From positions 42,327,253 to 42,391,252 of the forward strand of contig CM075939.1 of assembly GCA_038030265.1 (NCBI GenBank): 64,000 nt of DNA, written 5' to 3'. Source of the stretch: Corythucha ciliata (lineage: Eukaryota; Arthropoda; Insecta; Hemiptera; Tingidae). Position numbers and translations under genes: made by a program. Under the pieces are notes generated by a model. The model ran no database searches, was not told where the DNA came from, and worked only from the letters and a program-made list of their open reading frames with translations. Of this stretch, positions 37,601 through 46,385 are shown piece by piece. Each line of letters begins with the position of its first letter. Position 1 is the first letter of the stretch.

Positions 37601-39596
37601 AGCATATTGAGCTCTCTTGAAATGCGTTTGCATTGTTCGGTGGTACAAAATAGGCGCCATTGGGGTGGAGGGGAAGAATGCAGTAGGGTTTGGTCACGTA
37701 GGCTTCTCTTCTCAGTTGAGTGTTTTTCCCTTATTTGACAAGTGTAATACATGGGGTGGGATGGTCGCCGAAGTGCCTTGAAATATAGAAGTGGCAGTAT
37801 CAAATCATTAAATTTCATAAATAGATAAGTATATAAGAATTATCTAAAGTTTGAGTAGATAATTATTTTGCTTGTGTTTTTGATGACTCAAGGGTGAGTA
37901 AGGGTTTTCCTCGAATGGTGCAAAATCCTTTATCTTAGGGCTGCCTCCCCCCTTGCCGAACTATTGTAGAACTCACTGTACTTGTAGACCTTGGTTCAAA
38001 TATTCCCTCAAACTTAAAAATGCCTTCCGCAGTTTTCATGGTGATATTATTTTTATTCAATACGGTTTTACTTATCTTCTCACTCTGCCTTGATGTGATT
38101 GCATTTATGCGGATGTTCTTTAACGACGAAGCCCGTATTGACAATATTCCTTTGCGTAGTTTAATTCTATTTTGTGTTTTTTATTAGAAATTAATCTTTT
38201 AGTTTGTTTTTTTTATTTTTTTTTTCGGTATTCCGTGTGTTTCTTTTGTGCATGAACCAGTTCATCACAGAGATCATCACATAATGGGTAAATCATCCAC
38301 ACTGCCGCCTAATGTGTCATCATCACGGTATATGGTAAGAATTTTATTGTCTTTCTCAACTTTTAGATTAAATTCGCAACCCCCCCCCCTATGGCCCCCT
38401 TTCCCTTTCTATAAAAAATTGATGAGTAGTGTTTCAATAACGGTACAAGAAGAAGAAATAAAAAAAAAAAAAAACGTTGGTACACTTTGTTTTTTAATTA
38501 CATTGTTACAGTTGTGAGTTCGCTACGCCAGGTACCTAAACCTGGTTACGGTCTCGCCCCTCGGTCGCATACCTTCAGTTCCACTACCGTAAGTTGTCAA
38601 TTTCGCGCGAGCATGGGGGGAGGGGAGTAGAGTTTTTTCAAGTTTGATTTTTTTTTTAAGGAGTGAGGGGGGGTGTAGTGTTTTTTTTTTTTTTTGCGTT
38701 GTTGATTTATGCGACTGAGGTATAGAAGTGAGACGTTTTTTTGTTAGCTGATTTTTATTTTGTTAATTGTCCCTTCCCGTTTTCTTTTGTAGTTCTTTTT
38801 ATTGTTTACCAAAACTGCGGTAGGGTACGATTTAACAAAATTTGACTTATTTTCAGGGAGACTTCTCTTACAGCGGTCTAGGTGATAAAGCGCCAAGCAC
38901 TGATTTTAGTAGCGCCAAATCCGATGGTAGGGTTATTCTGTGCTAAATGTAAAATGTTCAATCTAAAATTTGTTGTTTTTTGTGTTTGTGTGTTAACAGT
39001 GTCAGCTTGTTCAATATCAGAAGTTGATAGAGGAACCATGGTAAATTTGCATTTACTACTGATTTTTTTTTTTTTTTAAGGCCGATGCTCGTTAGTGGTA
39101 TTAAGTTGTTTTTGGTACTTTTACCACCTCCATAACATTGGCAAAGCAATTTTGATATAATCAATTTTCCCGCATTTTTAATTAGAGGAAATGTGGCTCG
39201 GTTGTTATATCGTACATTCATCCTTTCACTTCTGCGTATTTATTCGCCTCTAATTATCCGCAAAAACATTCCAGAGTGCCGGAGGAGGCTCATATCTGAG
39301 ACGCTCGCTACCCAACATGTGTGGCAACCAGACACCTGGCAAAGTCTACCCTTATCATCTTTTATTGACGGTCAATTATCGATTGCCGCCCGATGTCGAC
39401 CGATGCAATTTAGAGGTAAAAAACGACAAAAACCACTTGATTCGCTCAAAAAAACAATATTTCACTCGTTATTTCTTTTCAGAGACATCTGTCGCAGGCT
39501 GAATTTGAAATGTTGTTCCAGTGCTCTAGAAGTGAATTCTACTCGCTGCCTCTTTGGAAGCGTAATGAGCTTAAAAAGCGGGCCCATTTATTTTAA
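10818..39596 (+). CDS. Actin-binding LIM protein (abLIM/UNC-115 family)
   Basis: The exons are 10818-10890, 23846-23941, 24173-24356, 24425-24534, 24613-24739, 24800-24893, 24965-25162, 25290-25349, 32274-32445, 32519-32746, 33306-33430, 33502-33682, 33817-33933, 38261-38334, 38532-38588, 38857-38926, 39000-39040, 39275-39415 and 39483-39596. All junctions are GT-AG in compatible phase, giving 753 residues; vertebrate abLIMs are of similar size. Four LIM zinc-binding domains occupy about residues 29-79, 88-139, 156-206 and 215-267. The abLIM linker YPDISRIYTYSYLTEQPTQG follows, then Ser/Pro-rich disordered sequence, an ERRRRWSDSYKGV block and a villin headpiece (about 692-753) ending in KKRAHLF. 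The family links F-actin to signalling and acts in axon guidance and muscle or cytoskeletal organisation in the cytoplasm. The least certain parts are exon 1 (an alternative start is ATG 23815) and the 5' edge of exon 15. Confidence 0.88.
10891..11440. other. Start of large intron 1, unique sequence
   Basis: The intron starts at the GTGAGT donor. The several open frames near 11043-11438 overlap each other in different frames, have no recognisable domain, and look like chance. Nothing else is assigned. Confidence 0.35.
11601..11719. mobile_element. Small foldback palindrome
   Basis: Arms of about 42 nt (11601-11641 and 11676-11719) are inverted with several mismatches. They share TTCGCAGGGAGA and GTGTGCAGTAAA. 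It is non-coding and MITE-like. Confidence 0.5.
11790..12690 (+). repeat. R2 tandem repeat tract (left part)
   Basis: R2 units of about 30 bp (TTTTTAGGGCGCGAAT-type core with GTTTGGCCATT). The tract is interrupted at 12697 by an inserted element and resumes at 13955. The minus-strand frames here are repeat read-through. Confidence 0.65.
12697..13947. mobile_element. hAT-like element carrying an R3 tract, nested in R2
   Basis: The left terminus CAGGGGTGGTTATAT at 12697 and the right terminus at 13947, reading outward as CAGGGGCGGTTTTAG, agree at 12 of 15 positions. The flanking 8-mers TCGCAAAG (12689-12696) and TCGCAAGG (13948-13955) differ at one base. A long G run follows the left end. The interior is an R3 array. 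R2 sequence lies on both sides, so this is a nested insertion and is younger than the R2 tract. There is no transposase. Confidence 0.7.
12850..13900 (+). repeat. R3 ~30-bp tandem array
   Basis: The core CCCGCGAAATTGGTTTTTGA, followed by AAGAGCCAAA, recurs about every 30 bp with strong divergence. Open frames on both strands are by-products of the repeat. Confidence 0.7.
13955..14415 (+). repeat. R2 tandem repeat tract (right part)
   Basis: This continues the R2 array after the nested element. Several units are close copies, for example the pair around 14210-14285 sharing GGAATTGCCATTTTGGCTAT at 30-bp spacing. Confidence 0.7.
14458..14830. other. Unassigned intron sequence
   Basis: Unique-looking sequence between repeat tracts. 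One plus-strand frame runs through it, but it has no splice sites or domain that would support an exon. Confidence 0.3.
14830..15180 (+). repeat. R3 tandem repeat tract
   Basis: R3-type units (GCGAAATTGGTTTTTAG-like) spaced about 30 bp apart, more diverged than the tract at 12850. Confidence 0.6.
15181..15875. other. Intron sequence with dispersed repeat block
   Basis: Mostly unassigned. The block at 15480-15500 (GAGCCGGACGCGGTTTATGA) recurs at about 18893 and, diverged, at about 46432, so it belongs to a dispersed element. R4-like TTTTTTGTGGTT units appear at 15690-15790. Confidence 0.4.
15880..16340 (+). repeat. R3 units passing into R4-like units
   Basis: R3 copies (CGAAATTG-TTTTT spacing near 30 bp) run to about 16165. 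After that come shorter-period TTTTTGTG-type units of R4 character. Confidence 0.5.
16341..19190. other. Long unassigned part of intron 1
   Basis: No exon I can support. A TATA-like TATAAAAAAGG at 16759-16769 could mark an internal promoter, but no coding first exon follows that I recognise. A C run lies near 17408-17417. G and C homopolymers are at about 18728-18737 and 18961-18972. A second copy of the GCCGGACGCGGTTTATGAGT block is at about 18893. The minus-strand frame at 17408-17590 has no detectable relatives I know. Confidence 0.3.
19194..19720 (+). repeat. R1 tract with conserved head
   Basis: R1 units (AATTGAGAAAA, AATTCGCGG) are preceded near 19194 by a non-repeat head containing GTGCTGTTCCTTGGGGC. 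A similar head precedes the R1 tracts at 44530 and 51965, so these tracts share a common ancestor element. A C run follows at about 19738. Confidence 0.6.
19995..20540 (+). repeat. R2 tandem repeat tract
   Basis: R2 units of about 30 bp. Around 20390-20460 near-identical copies share TTGGCTATTTTTAG. The 157-residue plus-strand frame over this tract is repeat read-through, not a gene. Confidence 0.65.
20560..20950 (+). repeat. R4 ~16-bp tandem repeat
   Basis: TTTTTGTGGTTAGGAC-type units follow each other at about 15-17 bp, near half the period of R1-R3. Small R4 patches recur at about 21610-21665 and 22060-22130. Confidence 0.6.
20951..21595 (+). repeat. R3 tandem repeat tract
   Basis: R3 units (AACCCGCAAAATTGG-TTTT type) at about 30-bp spacing. 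It directly follows the R4 patch, making a three-family mosaic with the R2 tract at 19995. Confidence 0.65.
21683..22048. mobile_element. MITE-like element with inverted CGCCACACC ends
   Basis: The end TCGCCACACCAAACGCGAAC at 21683 is inverted at 22048 with one mismatch. A second inverted block (ACGATATATAAA followed by CTGGATTGCTCA) lies inside each end. The element is about 366 bp with no coding sequence. The duplicated TATATAA could act as a promoter element, but that is speculation. Confidence 0.55.
22301..22440. mobile_element. Palindromic foldback with CCTATTCT ends
   Basis: Arms of about 55-60 nt (22301-22358 and 22382-22440) are inverted with moderate divergence. They share ATTCTCTAAC and AAGCAATA. 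The ends match those of the element at 4729-4838. Confidence 0.55.
22441..23814. other. Unique intron sequence before LIM exons
   Basis: No exon or repeat array recognised. AT-rich, with scattered short frames lacking splice sites of the right phase. Confidence 0.35.
23846..25349 (+). other. LIM-domain exon cluster of the abLIM-like gene
   Basis: Seven exons with introns of about 60-230 bp encode four LIM domains. The zinc ligands are complete. LIM1 shows C-x2-C-x16-H-x2-C-x2-C-x2-C and ends C-x2-D. LIM4 shows C-x2-C-x17-H-x2-C-x2-C-x2-C and ends H-x2-C. The compact exon cluster contrasts with the 7-kb repeat-filled intron that follows. Confidence 0.9.
25350..25925. other. Start of the 7-kb intron after the LIM exons
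   Basis: Unique sequence with a C run near 25410 and a T run of about 28 nt at 25617-25644. No exon seen. Confidence 0.4.
25930..26650 (-). repeat. R1 tract, inverted orientation
   Basis: R1 units in reverse (TCTCAATTTTAGCCGCGAAT type). Beyond it, at about 26680-27055, lies a non-repeat head ending in a G run. Its reversed sequence (AAAGCTTAAAGATGGAAAAA) resembles the heads at 41813 and 61760. Confidence 0.65.
27085..27365 (+). repeat. R1 tract
   Basis: About nine R1 units in plus orientation (AATTCGTGG, CTAAAATTG). Orientation flips relative to the tract at 25930. Confidence 0.6.
27580..28185 (+). repeat. R3 tandem repeat tract
   Basis: R3 units (CCACGAAATTGG, GTTTGAAAGAGCC) at about 30-bp spacing. 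The long minus-strand frame (181 residues) over it is repeat read-through. Confidence 0.65.
28204..30096. mobile_element. Element with ~295-bp inverted ends
   Basis: The left arm at about 28204-28500 is the inverted counterpart of about 29800-30096. Shared stretches include AGTCAATGAATG, GTCAAAACGTACAAA and AACCGTTAG. Arms differ by many substitutions and indels, so the element is old. The ~1.3-kb interior has no transposase-like frame I recognise. It lies wholly in the intron between the LIM exons and the linker exons. Confidence 0.6.
30097..30740. other. Unassigned intron sequence
   Basis: No gene or tandem array recognised. A C run lies near 30400-30410. Confidence 0.3.
30745..31130. repeat. 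R3 repeats, both orientations
   Basis: Plus-oriented R3-like units (GCCACGAAATGGCAAG) occupy 30780-30880. Reversed units (CCAATTTCACGGATTGAACT) fill 30950-31120. Confidence 0.5.
31199..31880. mobile_element. Large palindrome with repeated 15-bp motif
   Basis: The left arm 31265-31563 and right arm 31570-31870 are inverted copies over about 300 bp with roughly one difference in ten. The motif TTCAACTGTTCGACA and close variants occur many times in both orientations, and a further copy at 31199 lies outside the arms. Inside is a pair of CAGGGGCGCAAGTAGCA ends facing outward, of the type seen at hAT termini. The overlapping open frames on both strands mirror each other because of the palindrome and are not genes. 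Confidence 0.7.
31881..32273. other. End of intron before linker exons
   Basis: Unique sequence with a G run near 31918, ending at the acceptor TTTTTGTCAACAG|CGAGC (exon at 32274). No repeat array. Confidence 0.4.
34380..34680 (-). repeat. R3 tract, inverted orientation
   Basis: Units such as AAAAAACCATTTTCGCCGG recur about every 30 bp. This is the reverse complement of the R3 core. It lies in the intron after exon 33817-33933. Confidence 0.6.
34681..35080. other. Spacer with hAT-type right end
   Basis: The sequence at about 34730-34750, finishing CTTGCTACGCCTCTG, reads outward as CAGAGGCGTAGCAAG, the same start as the element end at 51588. No left partner was found. Confidence 0.4.
35085..35830 (+). 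repeat. R1 tract
   Basis: R1 units such as GCTAATTCGCGGATAAAATT. A pair of ~110-bp higher-order copies is visible (about 35480-35600 and 35660-35800, both starting near AACTTCGTGG). This suggests some expansion in larger blocks. Confidence 0.65.
36080..37345 (+). repeat. R3 tract
   Basis: R3 units (CCGCGAAATT, GAGCCAAACC) fill most of this stretch. A unique insert of about 150 bp lies at 36490-36640, an AG dinucleotide run at 36293-36310 and a T run at 36172-36191. Reversed R3 units follow to about 37530. Confidence 0.65.
37531..38260. other. Unique intron sequence
   Basis: No exon seen before the acceptor at 38260. A C run lies near 37589-37600. Confidence 0.35.
39275..39596 (+). other. 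Villin-headpiece exons of the abLIM-like gene
   Basis: Exons 39275-39415 and 39483-39596 encode SLPNM, KVYPYHLLL, LPPDVDR, HLSQAEFEMLF, FYSLPLWKRN and the terminal KKRAHLF. This is the complete F-actin-binding headpiece, with the KK-x3-LF end intact. The stop is TAA at 39594-39596. Confidence 0.92.
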
Positions 39597-40537
39597 GGTG
39601 ACAATTTAGAGGGTGAGAGAGAGAGAGAGGGTAATTTAAAGGCTTTTTATGAGATCCCAATGTTTTGTCCCTTTTTTTTCTCCTGTTTTGGGCCAACATT
39701 CTCCGAAGAAAAAAAAAAGATGCAAGGATGATGAAACTGATGCAATCAATAGATGAAAGAGGGGGGGGGGTGATAATTTCCCGCACATTTTCCGAAAGTG
39801 AGAAGTGGCTTCCAAGCCGTAATAGAGAAACGATATTTTTGGAAGAGATTTTTTTTGTCCCGTTATTTATATGAAAGTACTAAAGCTTGCTGGGTGATAG
39901 TTGATTTTATTTGTGAAAACATTGTGTCTGTATTTTCCATTTGTTTCAGTAGGAAAAGGCCTAGCTAGTGCAATACTCATAAGAAAAAAAAAAAATGTCA
40001 TTTAACCTTAATACTCCGATATTCCCAGCCGGAAAAAAGGTGCTGAACTCAATTTTAAAAGTCGCTCACGTCATCTCAAAGAAGACAAGCCTTAAATCGC
40101 AATGTTAGAATTTAGACTCATTTGTATTGGCCTCATTTTCTTCATGCACAAATGCCAAATGATCACTAGTTTCTTGCGTTTTTTGTTATAGAACAAAGAA
40201 AAAGTTCCTTTTCAGCCAAATATTTTTGTCTTCGCATTTTTCTTTCTTTTTTTTCTGAATGCTTTCACTGCTTATCGAGTAACGTTTTGTTGTTTAATTT
40301 TACTATTGTGGGCTAAAAACGAAGAAATTGTTCACACATTAATTATTATGTTTTCATAAGTGATGTTTCCGTGTTTTCTTTTTTTTTCGATAAGTTATTT
40401 TCTGTTAGAGAAAAACATTATTGAAAATTTCATTTTTGTTTATGATACCGAAGAAAAATAATATATTGCAGAAAAAAATATATTTATTCAATTATGCTTT
40501 GTTTTGTTTCCTTGGTAATTCAATATTTTAGTTTCAG
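39597..40537. other. 3' flank of the abLIM-like gene
   Basis: AT-rich sequence that probably includes the 3' untranslated region. I see no canonical AATAAA close to the stop. A GA run follows at 39613-39629. No gene is seen. Confidence 0.35.
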
Positions 40538-40624
40538 GTTGAGACTGAATTGAGAAATGCAGGCAGTTTGGGTTATAACGCCCCTCAGATTTACGCCAGA
40601 GCCCTTCAAAATGGCCAAAAATGA
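40538..40624 (+). CDS. Candidate alternative terminal exon
   Basis: After the acceptor TTTCAG (ending 40537) a single open frame encodes 28 residues (VETELRNAGSLGYNAPQIYA and eight more), then TGA at 40622-40624. The acceptor is phase 0 and would fit several phase-0 donors of the abLIM-like gene (39040 or 39415, for example). Using it would remove the headpiece end. An overlapping ATG frame (40621-40800, 59 residues) lies in GC-rich DNA and shows no domain. I do not recognise either product. Confidence 0.3.
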   Translation, partial: VETELRNAGSLGYNAPQIYARALQNGQK

Positions 40625-40784
40625 GCACGCGTAGGTCGTCGGCCGAACCTCCTCCTCTTCACACGTTGGGCCAGCGATTGGCGAGGCTTTTCCCTGGACA
40701 TCAGCTGTTGACGATCACGTTGGCCGGCAGTCGACGGGGAAAAGTCGTGGGCCCCCGGTAAACGTGCCTGGAATCACTCGGGAG

Positions 40785-41760
40785 CACTGCCGGCCTTAGA
40801 CACCAGCGCCGCCCCAAGAAGTCACCGTTCAGATTAAGCCGCAATTTGGCGTTTTCTCCACTTTAACCGCGAACTAGAGTTTTTTCAACTCTTCAGCGCT
40901 TCTTCTCAATTTCATCGGTGAGTTGGATATTTTCCCCCCATTTTAGCCGTGAATAAGCTATTTGTCTCCATGTTAGCCGCGAATTTCTCATGTTTCTTAA
41001 TTTTTGCCGCAAATAAGGTTGCCTCCGGAAACCTCGGCCTGCCATTTTCTCAATTTTCTTTGAATTAACAAATTTTCTCGAATTAACCCCCAATTAGTCA
41101 TTTATCTTGATTATAACCGCAGATTAGCGTTTTTCCTCGTTTTAGCCGCTAAAATTATAGATTTTTCTACATTTCAGCCCCGAATTTAGAGTTTGTTCCC
41201 AATTTTCGTTGCGAATTACCTAAAGCTTTTTCTGAACTTGGCCGTGGATTAGCTTGATTTGTTTTCACTTTCTGGCACCATCAGAAACCGCGAATTTGAC
41301 GTTTTCTCCATTTAAACCGCGAATTAGCGTTTTTTCCTTACTTCAGCGCTTCTTCTCAATTTTATCGGTGAACTAGCCACTGATTAGCGATTCTCCACCA
41401 TTTTAACCGTGAATTAACGATTTATCTGAATTTTTGCAGTGAATTCGAGTTTTTCCTCATTTAATGAACCATTTTTCTCCATTTCATCCATGAGTTAGCA
41501 CTTTTTCTTGACTTTAGCTTCGAATTAAGCTTTTTTTTTTTTTTTTTTGCTTTCAGCTATGAATTAGCACTTTTTCCCAGTTTGAGCCACGAAGTTGCCT
41601 TCAGAACCCGAATTGTCGTTTCCATACATCTAGCCTCTCTAATTTAGCGCTTGTACAGTACTTTATCCGCGGAAACTTTAGCCGCGAAGTAGCCAAGTAT
41701 TTTTCTCAGTTTTAGCCGCCATTTAGCGCTTTTTCTCACTTTACTCCGTGAATCAGAAGC
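40785..41760 (-). repeat. R1 tract, inverted, with conserved tail
   Basis: It begins with CACTGCCGGCCTTAGACA at about 40786. The inverted equivalent, GTCTAAGGCCGGCACTG, ends the R1 tract near 8924. Reverse-oriented R1 units follow to about 41760. The shared tail suggests these are copies of one mobile unit. Confidence 0.6.
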
Positions 41761-42039
41761 GTACCGAGATAGGAGCGAGGGTGCCCACTGTACTAGAGGG
41801 GCGCTTGAAAAACTTAAAGGTGGAAAAATGAGGATTTTAAGAATCCACGTTTATGCATTTAGGTGCGTAAAAACGATTTTTTGACGTGCGGTTGGACAGC
41901 GATATTGGCACCTTTCGACGATCTTCAATCCTTCCGACGGATCAATCCATCACCGGAATCCATTGCGAGTGATCAATAAAGAGTGTAGCTGAATATTCTA
42001 TTTAGCCCACAAAAGCGCTATTCTGATTTCTCAACGGAT
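41761..42039. other. Non-repeat head between opposed R1 tracts
   Basis: It contains CTTGAAAAACTTAAAGGTGG near 41813, similar to heads at about 27045 and 61760 (both reversed). No gene is seen. Confidence 0.4.
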
Positions 42040-42600
42040 TAAATTGATAAATAACGCGGCCTTCTAGCGGTAAATTCGTGGCTAAAATAATGAAAATACG
42101 CTGCTCCCCGTTTTTTTTTTCTTACGGCAAGTATCGCAGCAAAAAGTTGGGAAAAAGCGATAATATTTGTTGCTAAAACTGTTGAAAAACGTTCATTCGC
42201 AGTAACTCGATGAAACATCCGGACCGAAATTGGGAAAAATTCGCCTATTCGTGGGGCATAATCTGTAGATACCATTTTATAGCTAAAATGAAGAAAAAAC
42301 ACAGTTTTGCTTTTCTGCAGGCGCTAAAAGGCAAAAAAGGCAAGACAACCGGTTAAAACTAGAAAAAAAAGCTAATTCGGGGCTAAAATAAAGAAAAATG
42401 ACGAATTCGCAACTGAAATTGCAAAAAATCGTCCATTCGTGGACAAAAAAGTGAAAAGCCGCTAATTCGCAGCTAATTTTTCGAAAAATGCTAATTCACG
42501 ACTGGAATTTAGAAGAAAGGCTAATTTGCTGCTAAAATCGGGACAAACGGTAATCCACGGCAAAATTGAGAAAAAAAGCTAATCCGCTAACACGGGCGTT
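42040..42600 (+). repeat. R1 tract
   Basis: R1 units in plus orientation. It ends at a block (GGGCAGTTGTCCTCCCCTAG, near 42614) whose close copy lies at 55191. Confidence 0.65.
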
Positions 42601-42769
42601 GTCAGCGAGGGGCAGGGGTGGGCAGTTGTCCTCCCCTAGAATCAAAAGCGCAGATTTTGTGGAGCAGCGGCTTCCTTCAAAAAATTGAAATCCAACACAT
42701 TTTCAATTATTAAAATCTAAATACCTCTAATAGCGTTTTCTATTTGCATGAAGTTCTGCTCCAAATTGA

Positions 42770-44100
42770 GGAATTATTTTCATGCTCAAATGAGCATTTT
42801 TCCATCAATTTTAACCGCAAATTGGCGATTTAATCCGAATTCTCGCTGTCTTGAGCAATTTTTTCCTCTGTCAAATTGTAGAAGTGAAAACGTCCACATA
42901 ATCCGCGTGAGCGAATTTCATTAATTTTTACCCGGACGCGAAACCTTGAAATGGATGATTTCCTCAATTTCACCTGCGAACGAACAATTTTCCTCAGTCT
43001 TAGCCGCAAAATGTCCTTTTCTGGATGTTCGCTAATGAAATTGACTTAGCGGCTAAACTAGGAAACAATCCTATTTCTTGGACTCAAATGAAAATAATCG
43101 CTGATTAATTCGGAGCTAAAATTGTAAAAAAGTCGATAATTTGCGGATAAAGTATAGAAAAAACGCAATACGTAATTCGTGGATACAAATGAAAAAAACG
43201 CTGCGAATTATCGAACAATGCCTTATTATTTCGACTGTGGGTTTATTATTCATGGATGTAGACAAAACCGGCTTGAAATTACATGAAAATCGACACCCCA
43301 CACCCTTATGACCCCAAATCCTTTGAAAATCCCCATTTTGGACCCGCTTTTGGCCCATAAAACCCAAGGAGGTTATTTGATCAAACTGATCAGATGTTAG
43401 GACCAACTAGACCCCAAATGGAGTCTATGTGCGAAAGAACGAGTTTTTTCGAGCAATCCTAGGGCAAGATATGGCCCGGACGGCGGACAGACATTTTTTT
43501 TTTATTGCAGATTTGGATTCTACGCACTTTGAAACGTAAAACTACAAATTTTGAGGGGGGGGTAAAAAAAATTTTTTTGCGATACGATTACAAAGACTTA
43601 TTATTGAGAAATAATAAGTCAAAATCGGCTAATTCACTGTTGAAATTGAGGAAAACGCTAATTCGCGACTAAAATTTAGTAATAACGCTGACTCACGGCT
43701 AAAACTTGGGAAAACCCAAATCATTAGCTTCTGAAGACAATTTCGGGCCTAAAACTAAGAAAAAGCGCTAGACCATAACTAAAAATTGTTTTAAAAAATT
43801 GTTAATGTGGGGCAGAAATAGTTCATACGCTGCTAGTTTGCGGACAATATTGAGAAAAAACACTAATTAGCGTGGCTGAAATTATAACGAAAAACGCTAT
43901 ACTTACAGCTCACAAAGTTAGAAAAAGTGCTAATTCACTGCTGAAAAGGTAACAAGTCGTTAATTTGCTGCAAAAATCATGGATAACATCAATTCATGGC
44001 AAAAATTTCGAAAAATAGCTAACAAGGGATGGAACGCTGTGTAATTCACGGCTAAAATTGAGGGGGAAAAAAATCCAATTTTTGGCTATTGTATAGTTTT
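42770..44100. repeat. R1 units in both orientations with a unique insert
   Basis: Reversed units run to about 43020, then plus units. About 43245-43600 is interrupted by non-repeat DNA with a T run and a G run. The stretch 42880-43010 is a diverged duplicate of 58520-58650; both contain CACATAATCCGCGTGAG and CCTTGAAATGG. Confidence 0.6.
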
Positions 44101-44529
44101 GAAATATTTTTAAATCAAATGCGCTTCTTAGGTCATTTTTTCTCGTCCATCTCCCCCCGCTGATCATTTTACTAGACGCGCCTCTTAGGACATGGCGCCC
44201 CCCCCCCCTCCGAATTTATTCGATTATCGGACTCTCCGTGCCGTGGAACCTCGAGACGTAGAGCTAGCTCTAGATAGAAACGGCGGGGAACTTTTCACCT
44301 TCTACCGACTAGAAAAATAAAGTCCGGAAAATGAGCAACTTTGCGATTATTCAGACCCTTAAAACTGGTCGATTTACGAATATCTGACCCGGAAACTAGC
44401 AGTATCGCAGAAAAAAATAGCGAGGAACTTGCAATATCGCGAGAATATTCGCACGGTGCTCAGTAAATTGTGTGGCTGAATATTTAATATTCAGCCCAGG
44501 AAAGCGCTATTCTGAGAAGACGTCCTTAT
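44101..44529. other. Non-repeat spacer
   Basis: A C run lies near 44202-44212, with short unique sequence and no gene. GTGGCTGAATATTTAATATT near 44472 parallels GTAGCTGAATATTCTATTTA near 41984. Confidence 0.35.
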
Positions 44530-46110
44530 GTGCAGTTCTTTGGGGCGTGTACTCGGCGAAAAGTCTGGAAAAATCGCAATACTCGTTGCGAAAACTGTCC
44601 CATTCCTGAACAAAGAAAAGAAAAGGCACTATTTGACGGTTTTAATTGAGAAAAATCGCTGATTAGTGGGTAAAATTAGGACGAAAGCTAATTCGCCGTC
44701 AAAATAATAATTCGAAATACTCAAAAATTAATTATGGGATGAAATTGATTTTAAAAAATGCTAATTTGCTGATAAAATAGAGAATAATAGACAATTCTTG
44801 GACGAAATTGAGAAAAAACTCTAAAATTCATGGATAATGTTGAATAAACGAAGATTCGCGGATACAAATGAAGCAAAAAAATCAGTAGTTCGCAGCTAAA
44901 TAATAGCGAAAACGTTGATTCGTGGTACGTAGAGCGTAGATGAGGCCATTTTAGAGCTTAAAAGCAGAAAAAAAATCGCCTATTCGCGAATGAAGAAAAG
45001 AAAGGGCGGAAAAATCGCTAATTATCGGCTAAAATTATGACAAACGCTAATTCACAGTAAAAATGGAGAAAATTCTATAATTAAATTGAGAAAAAGCGCT
45101 AATTAGCTGCTGAAATGAGAACAAAATGTAATTAATTAAACCGCGAATAAAATATAAAAAATCGGCGATTCACGGCAGAAATTGAGAAAATGCTGATCGT
45201 GGTGTAATAGAAAAAGCCATTCTACGGCTACCATTTAGGAGAAAAACGCCAGGCATACGTCTAAAATTGCGAAAAATCGTCCATTCATGAGCAAATAAAA
45301 GAATGGGCGCTTTTTACATTACAACAAACGCTAATTCACAGCAAAAATTGAGAAAATTGGATAATTAAATTGCTTCTTAAAGTGAAATAAATCGCTAATT
45401 CGTGAATGAAAGTGAGAAAATGTGCTAATGAACGTCTAAAATTATTTAAAAGCTAATTTGCGGCCAGAATTGAAAATACGCTAATTAATTCGCGGATATA
45501 AAATTGAAAAATATCGCAAATTCGTGAATGAAACTGAGAAAAAACGTTAATTTTATGATACTAGTCACCACTGAATTCGTCTTCTAGAGTTCTGAAACAT
45601 GAGAAAAATATGACACGACCCATGTTTGCCACCGTCACGACGAGACCAATAGTGCATTTTCAAAATGAAATGCACTAAAAACATCACTAATTCGTGGCTA
45701 AAAGTGAGGAAAGGCTAATTCGCGAAAAATAGAGAAAATCATTTTACGGCTAAAACGTAGGGAAAACCGCCAAGCAAATGTATAAAATGCTAAAACTCGC
45801 CCATTCGCGAACAAAAAAATAAATAAAAGGCGCTTATTGGGCTCTTCAAATGGGAACAATCGCTAACTAGCTGCTAAAATTATGATGGCAAACGCTAATT
45901 CACAGCAAACGTTGAGAAAATTCGATCATTAAATCGCGCAGAAAAACGTTAATTAGCGATTACTGATGAACAAAATTAATTACCTAAATAGCTAAATATG
46001 AGGGGAAAACGTTAATTTGTGATATCTGATTGCAACTTTACTTCTAAAATTAAGGAAAATGTCTATTTCGCTATTTGCAGACGCTTATACTTGGGTAAAA
46101 ATTGAGGAGC
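44530..46110 (+). repeat. R1 tract with conserved head
   Basis: The head GTGCAGTTCTTTGGGGC at about 44531 is like those at 19194 and 51965. It is followed by about 1.5 kb of R1 units, with a few reversed or unique interruptions (for example 45560-45660). Confidence 0.65.
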
Positions 46111-46139
46111 AGCGCTCATTCGTGGTTTAACTGTGGCGC

Positions 46140-46385
46140 TAATAAAATGGCTAAACTCGCGCCCTGAAAATAGGCAAACTGCGCTATTCAAGCCCCAGTA
46201 GACTAGCGTGAAGGACGTTATTCACGCCCTAAGAATAGCAAAACTGAAAATTTGCTTGCTAAAAATGACCAAACTTGGCTGTTGGCGCCCTAAAATTGGC
46301 AAAATTAACTCAATTCGCCCTGAAAGAAGTGGCTAATAAATCTGATGATTCGCGTATGCCTACACAAAATGGCTAAACTCTTGGT
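46140..46385 (-). repeat. R2 units, inverted orientation
   Basis: Copies such as CGCCCTAAGAATAGCAAAAC are the reverse of the R2 core. This short tract joins directly to the R1 array. Confidence 0.5.

Noticed and set aside
38512..38531. Earlier 5' edge for exon 38532-38588
   Set aside because: TTACAG|TTGTG is a better-looking acceptor but needs a phase-1 partner. The phase-0 donor at 38334 only fits the acceptor ending at 38531. An alternative using the donor after 38287 remains possible.
40621..40800. 59-residue ATG frame in GC-rich DNA
   Set aside because: It runs into the tail of an R1 element at about 40786 and shows no recognisable domain. Noted only as overlapping the candidate terminal exon.
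43116..43406. 96-residue minus-strand frame in unique insert
   Set aside because: Unique DNA, but no start context, splice partners or family I can recognise.
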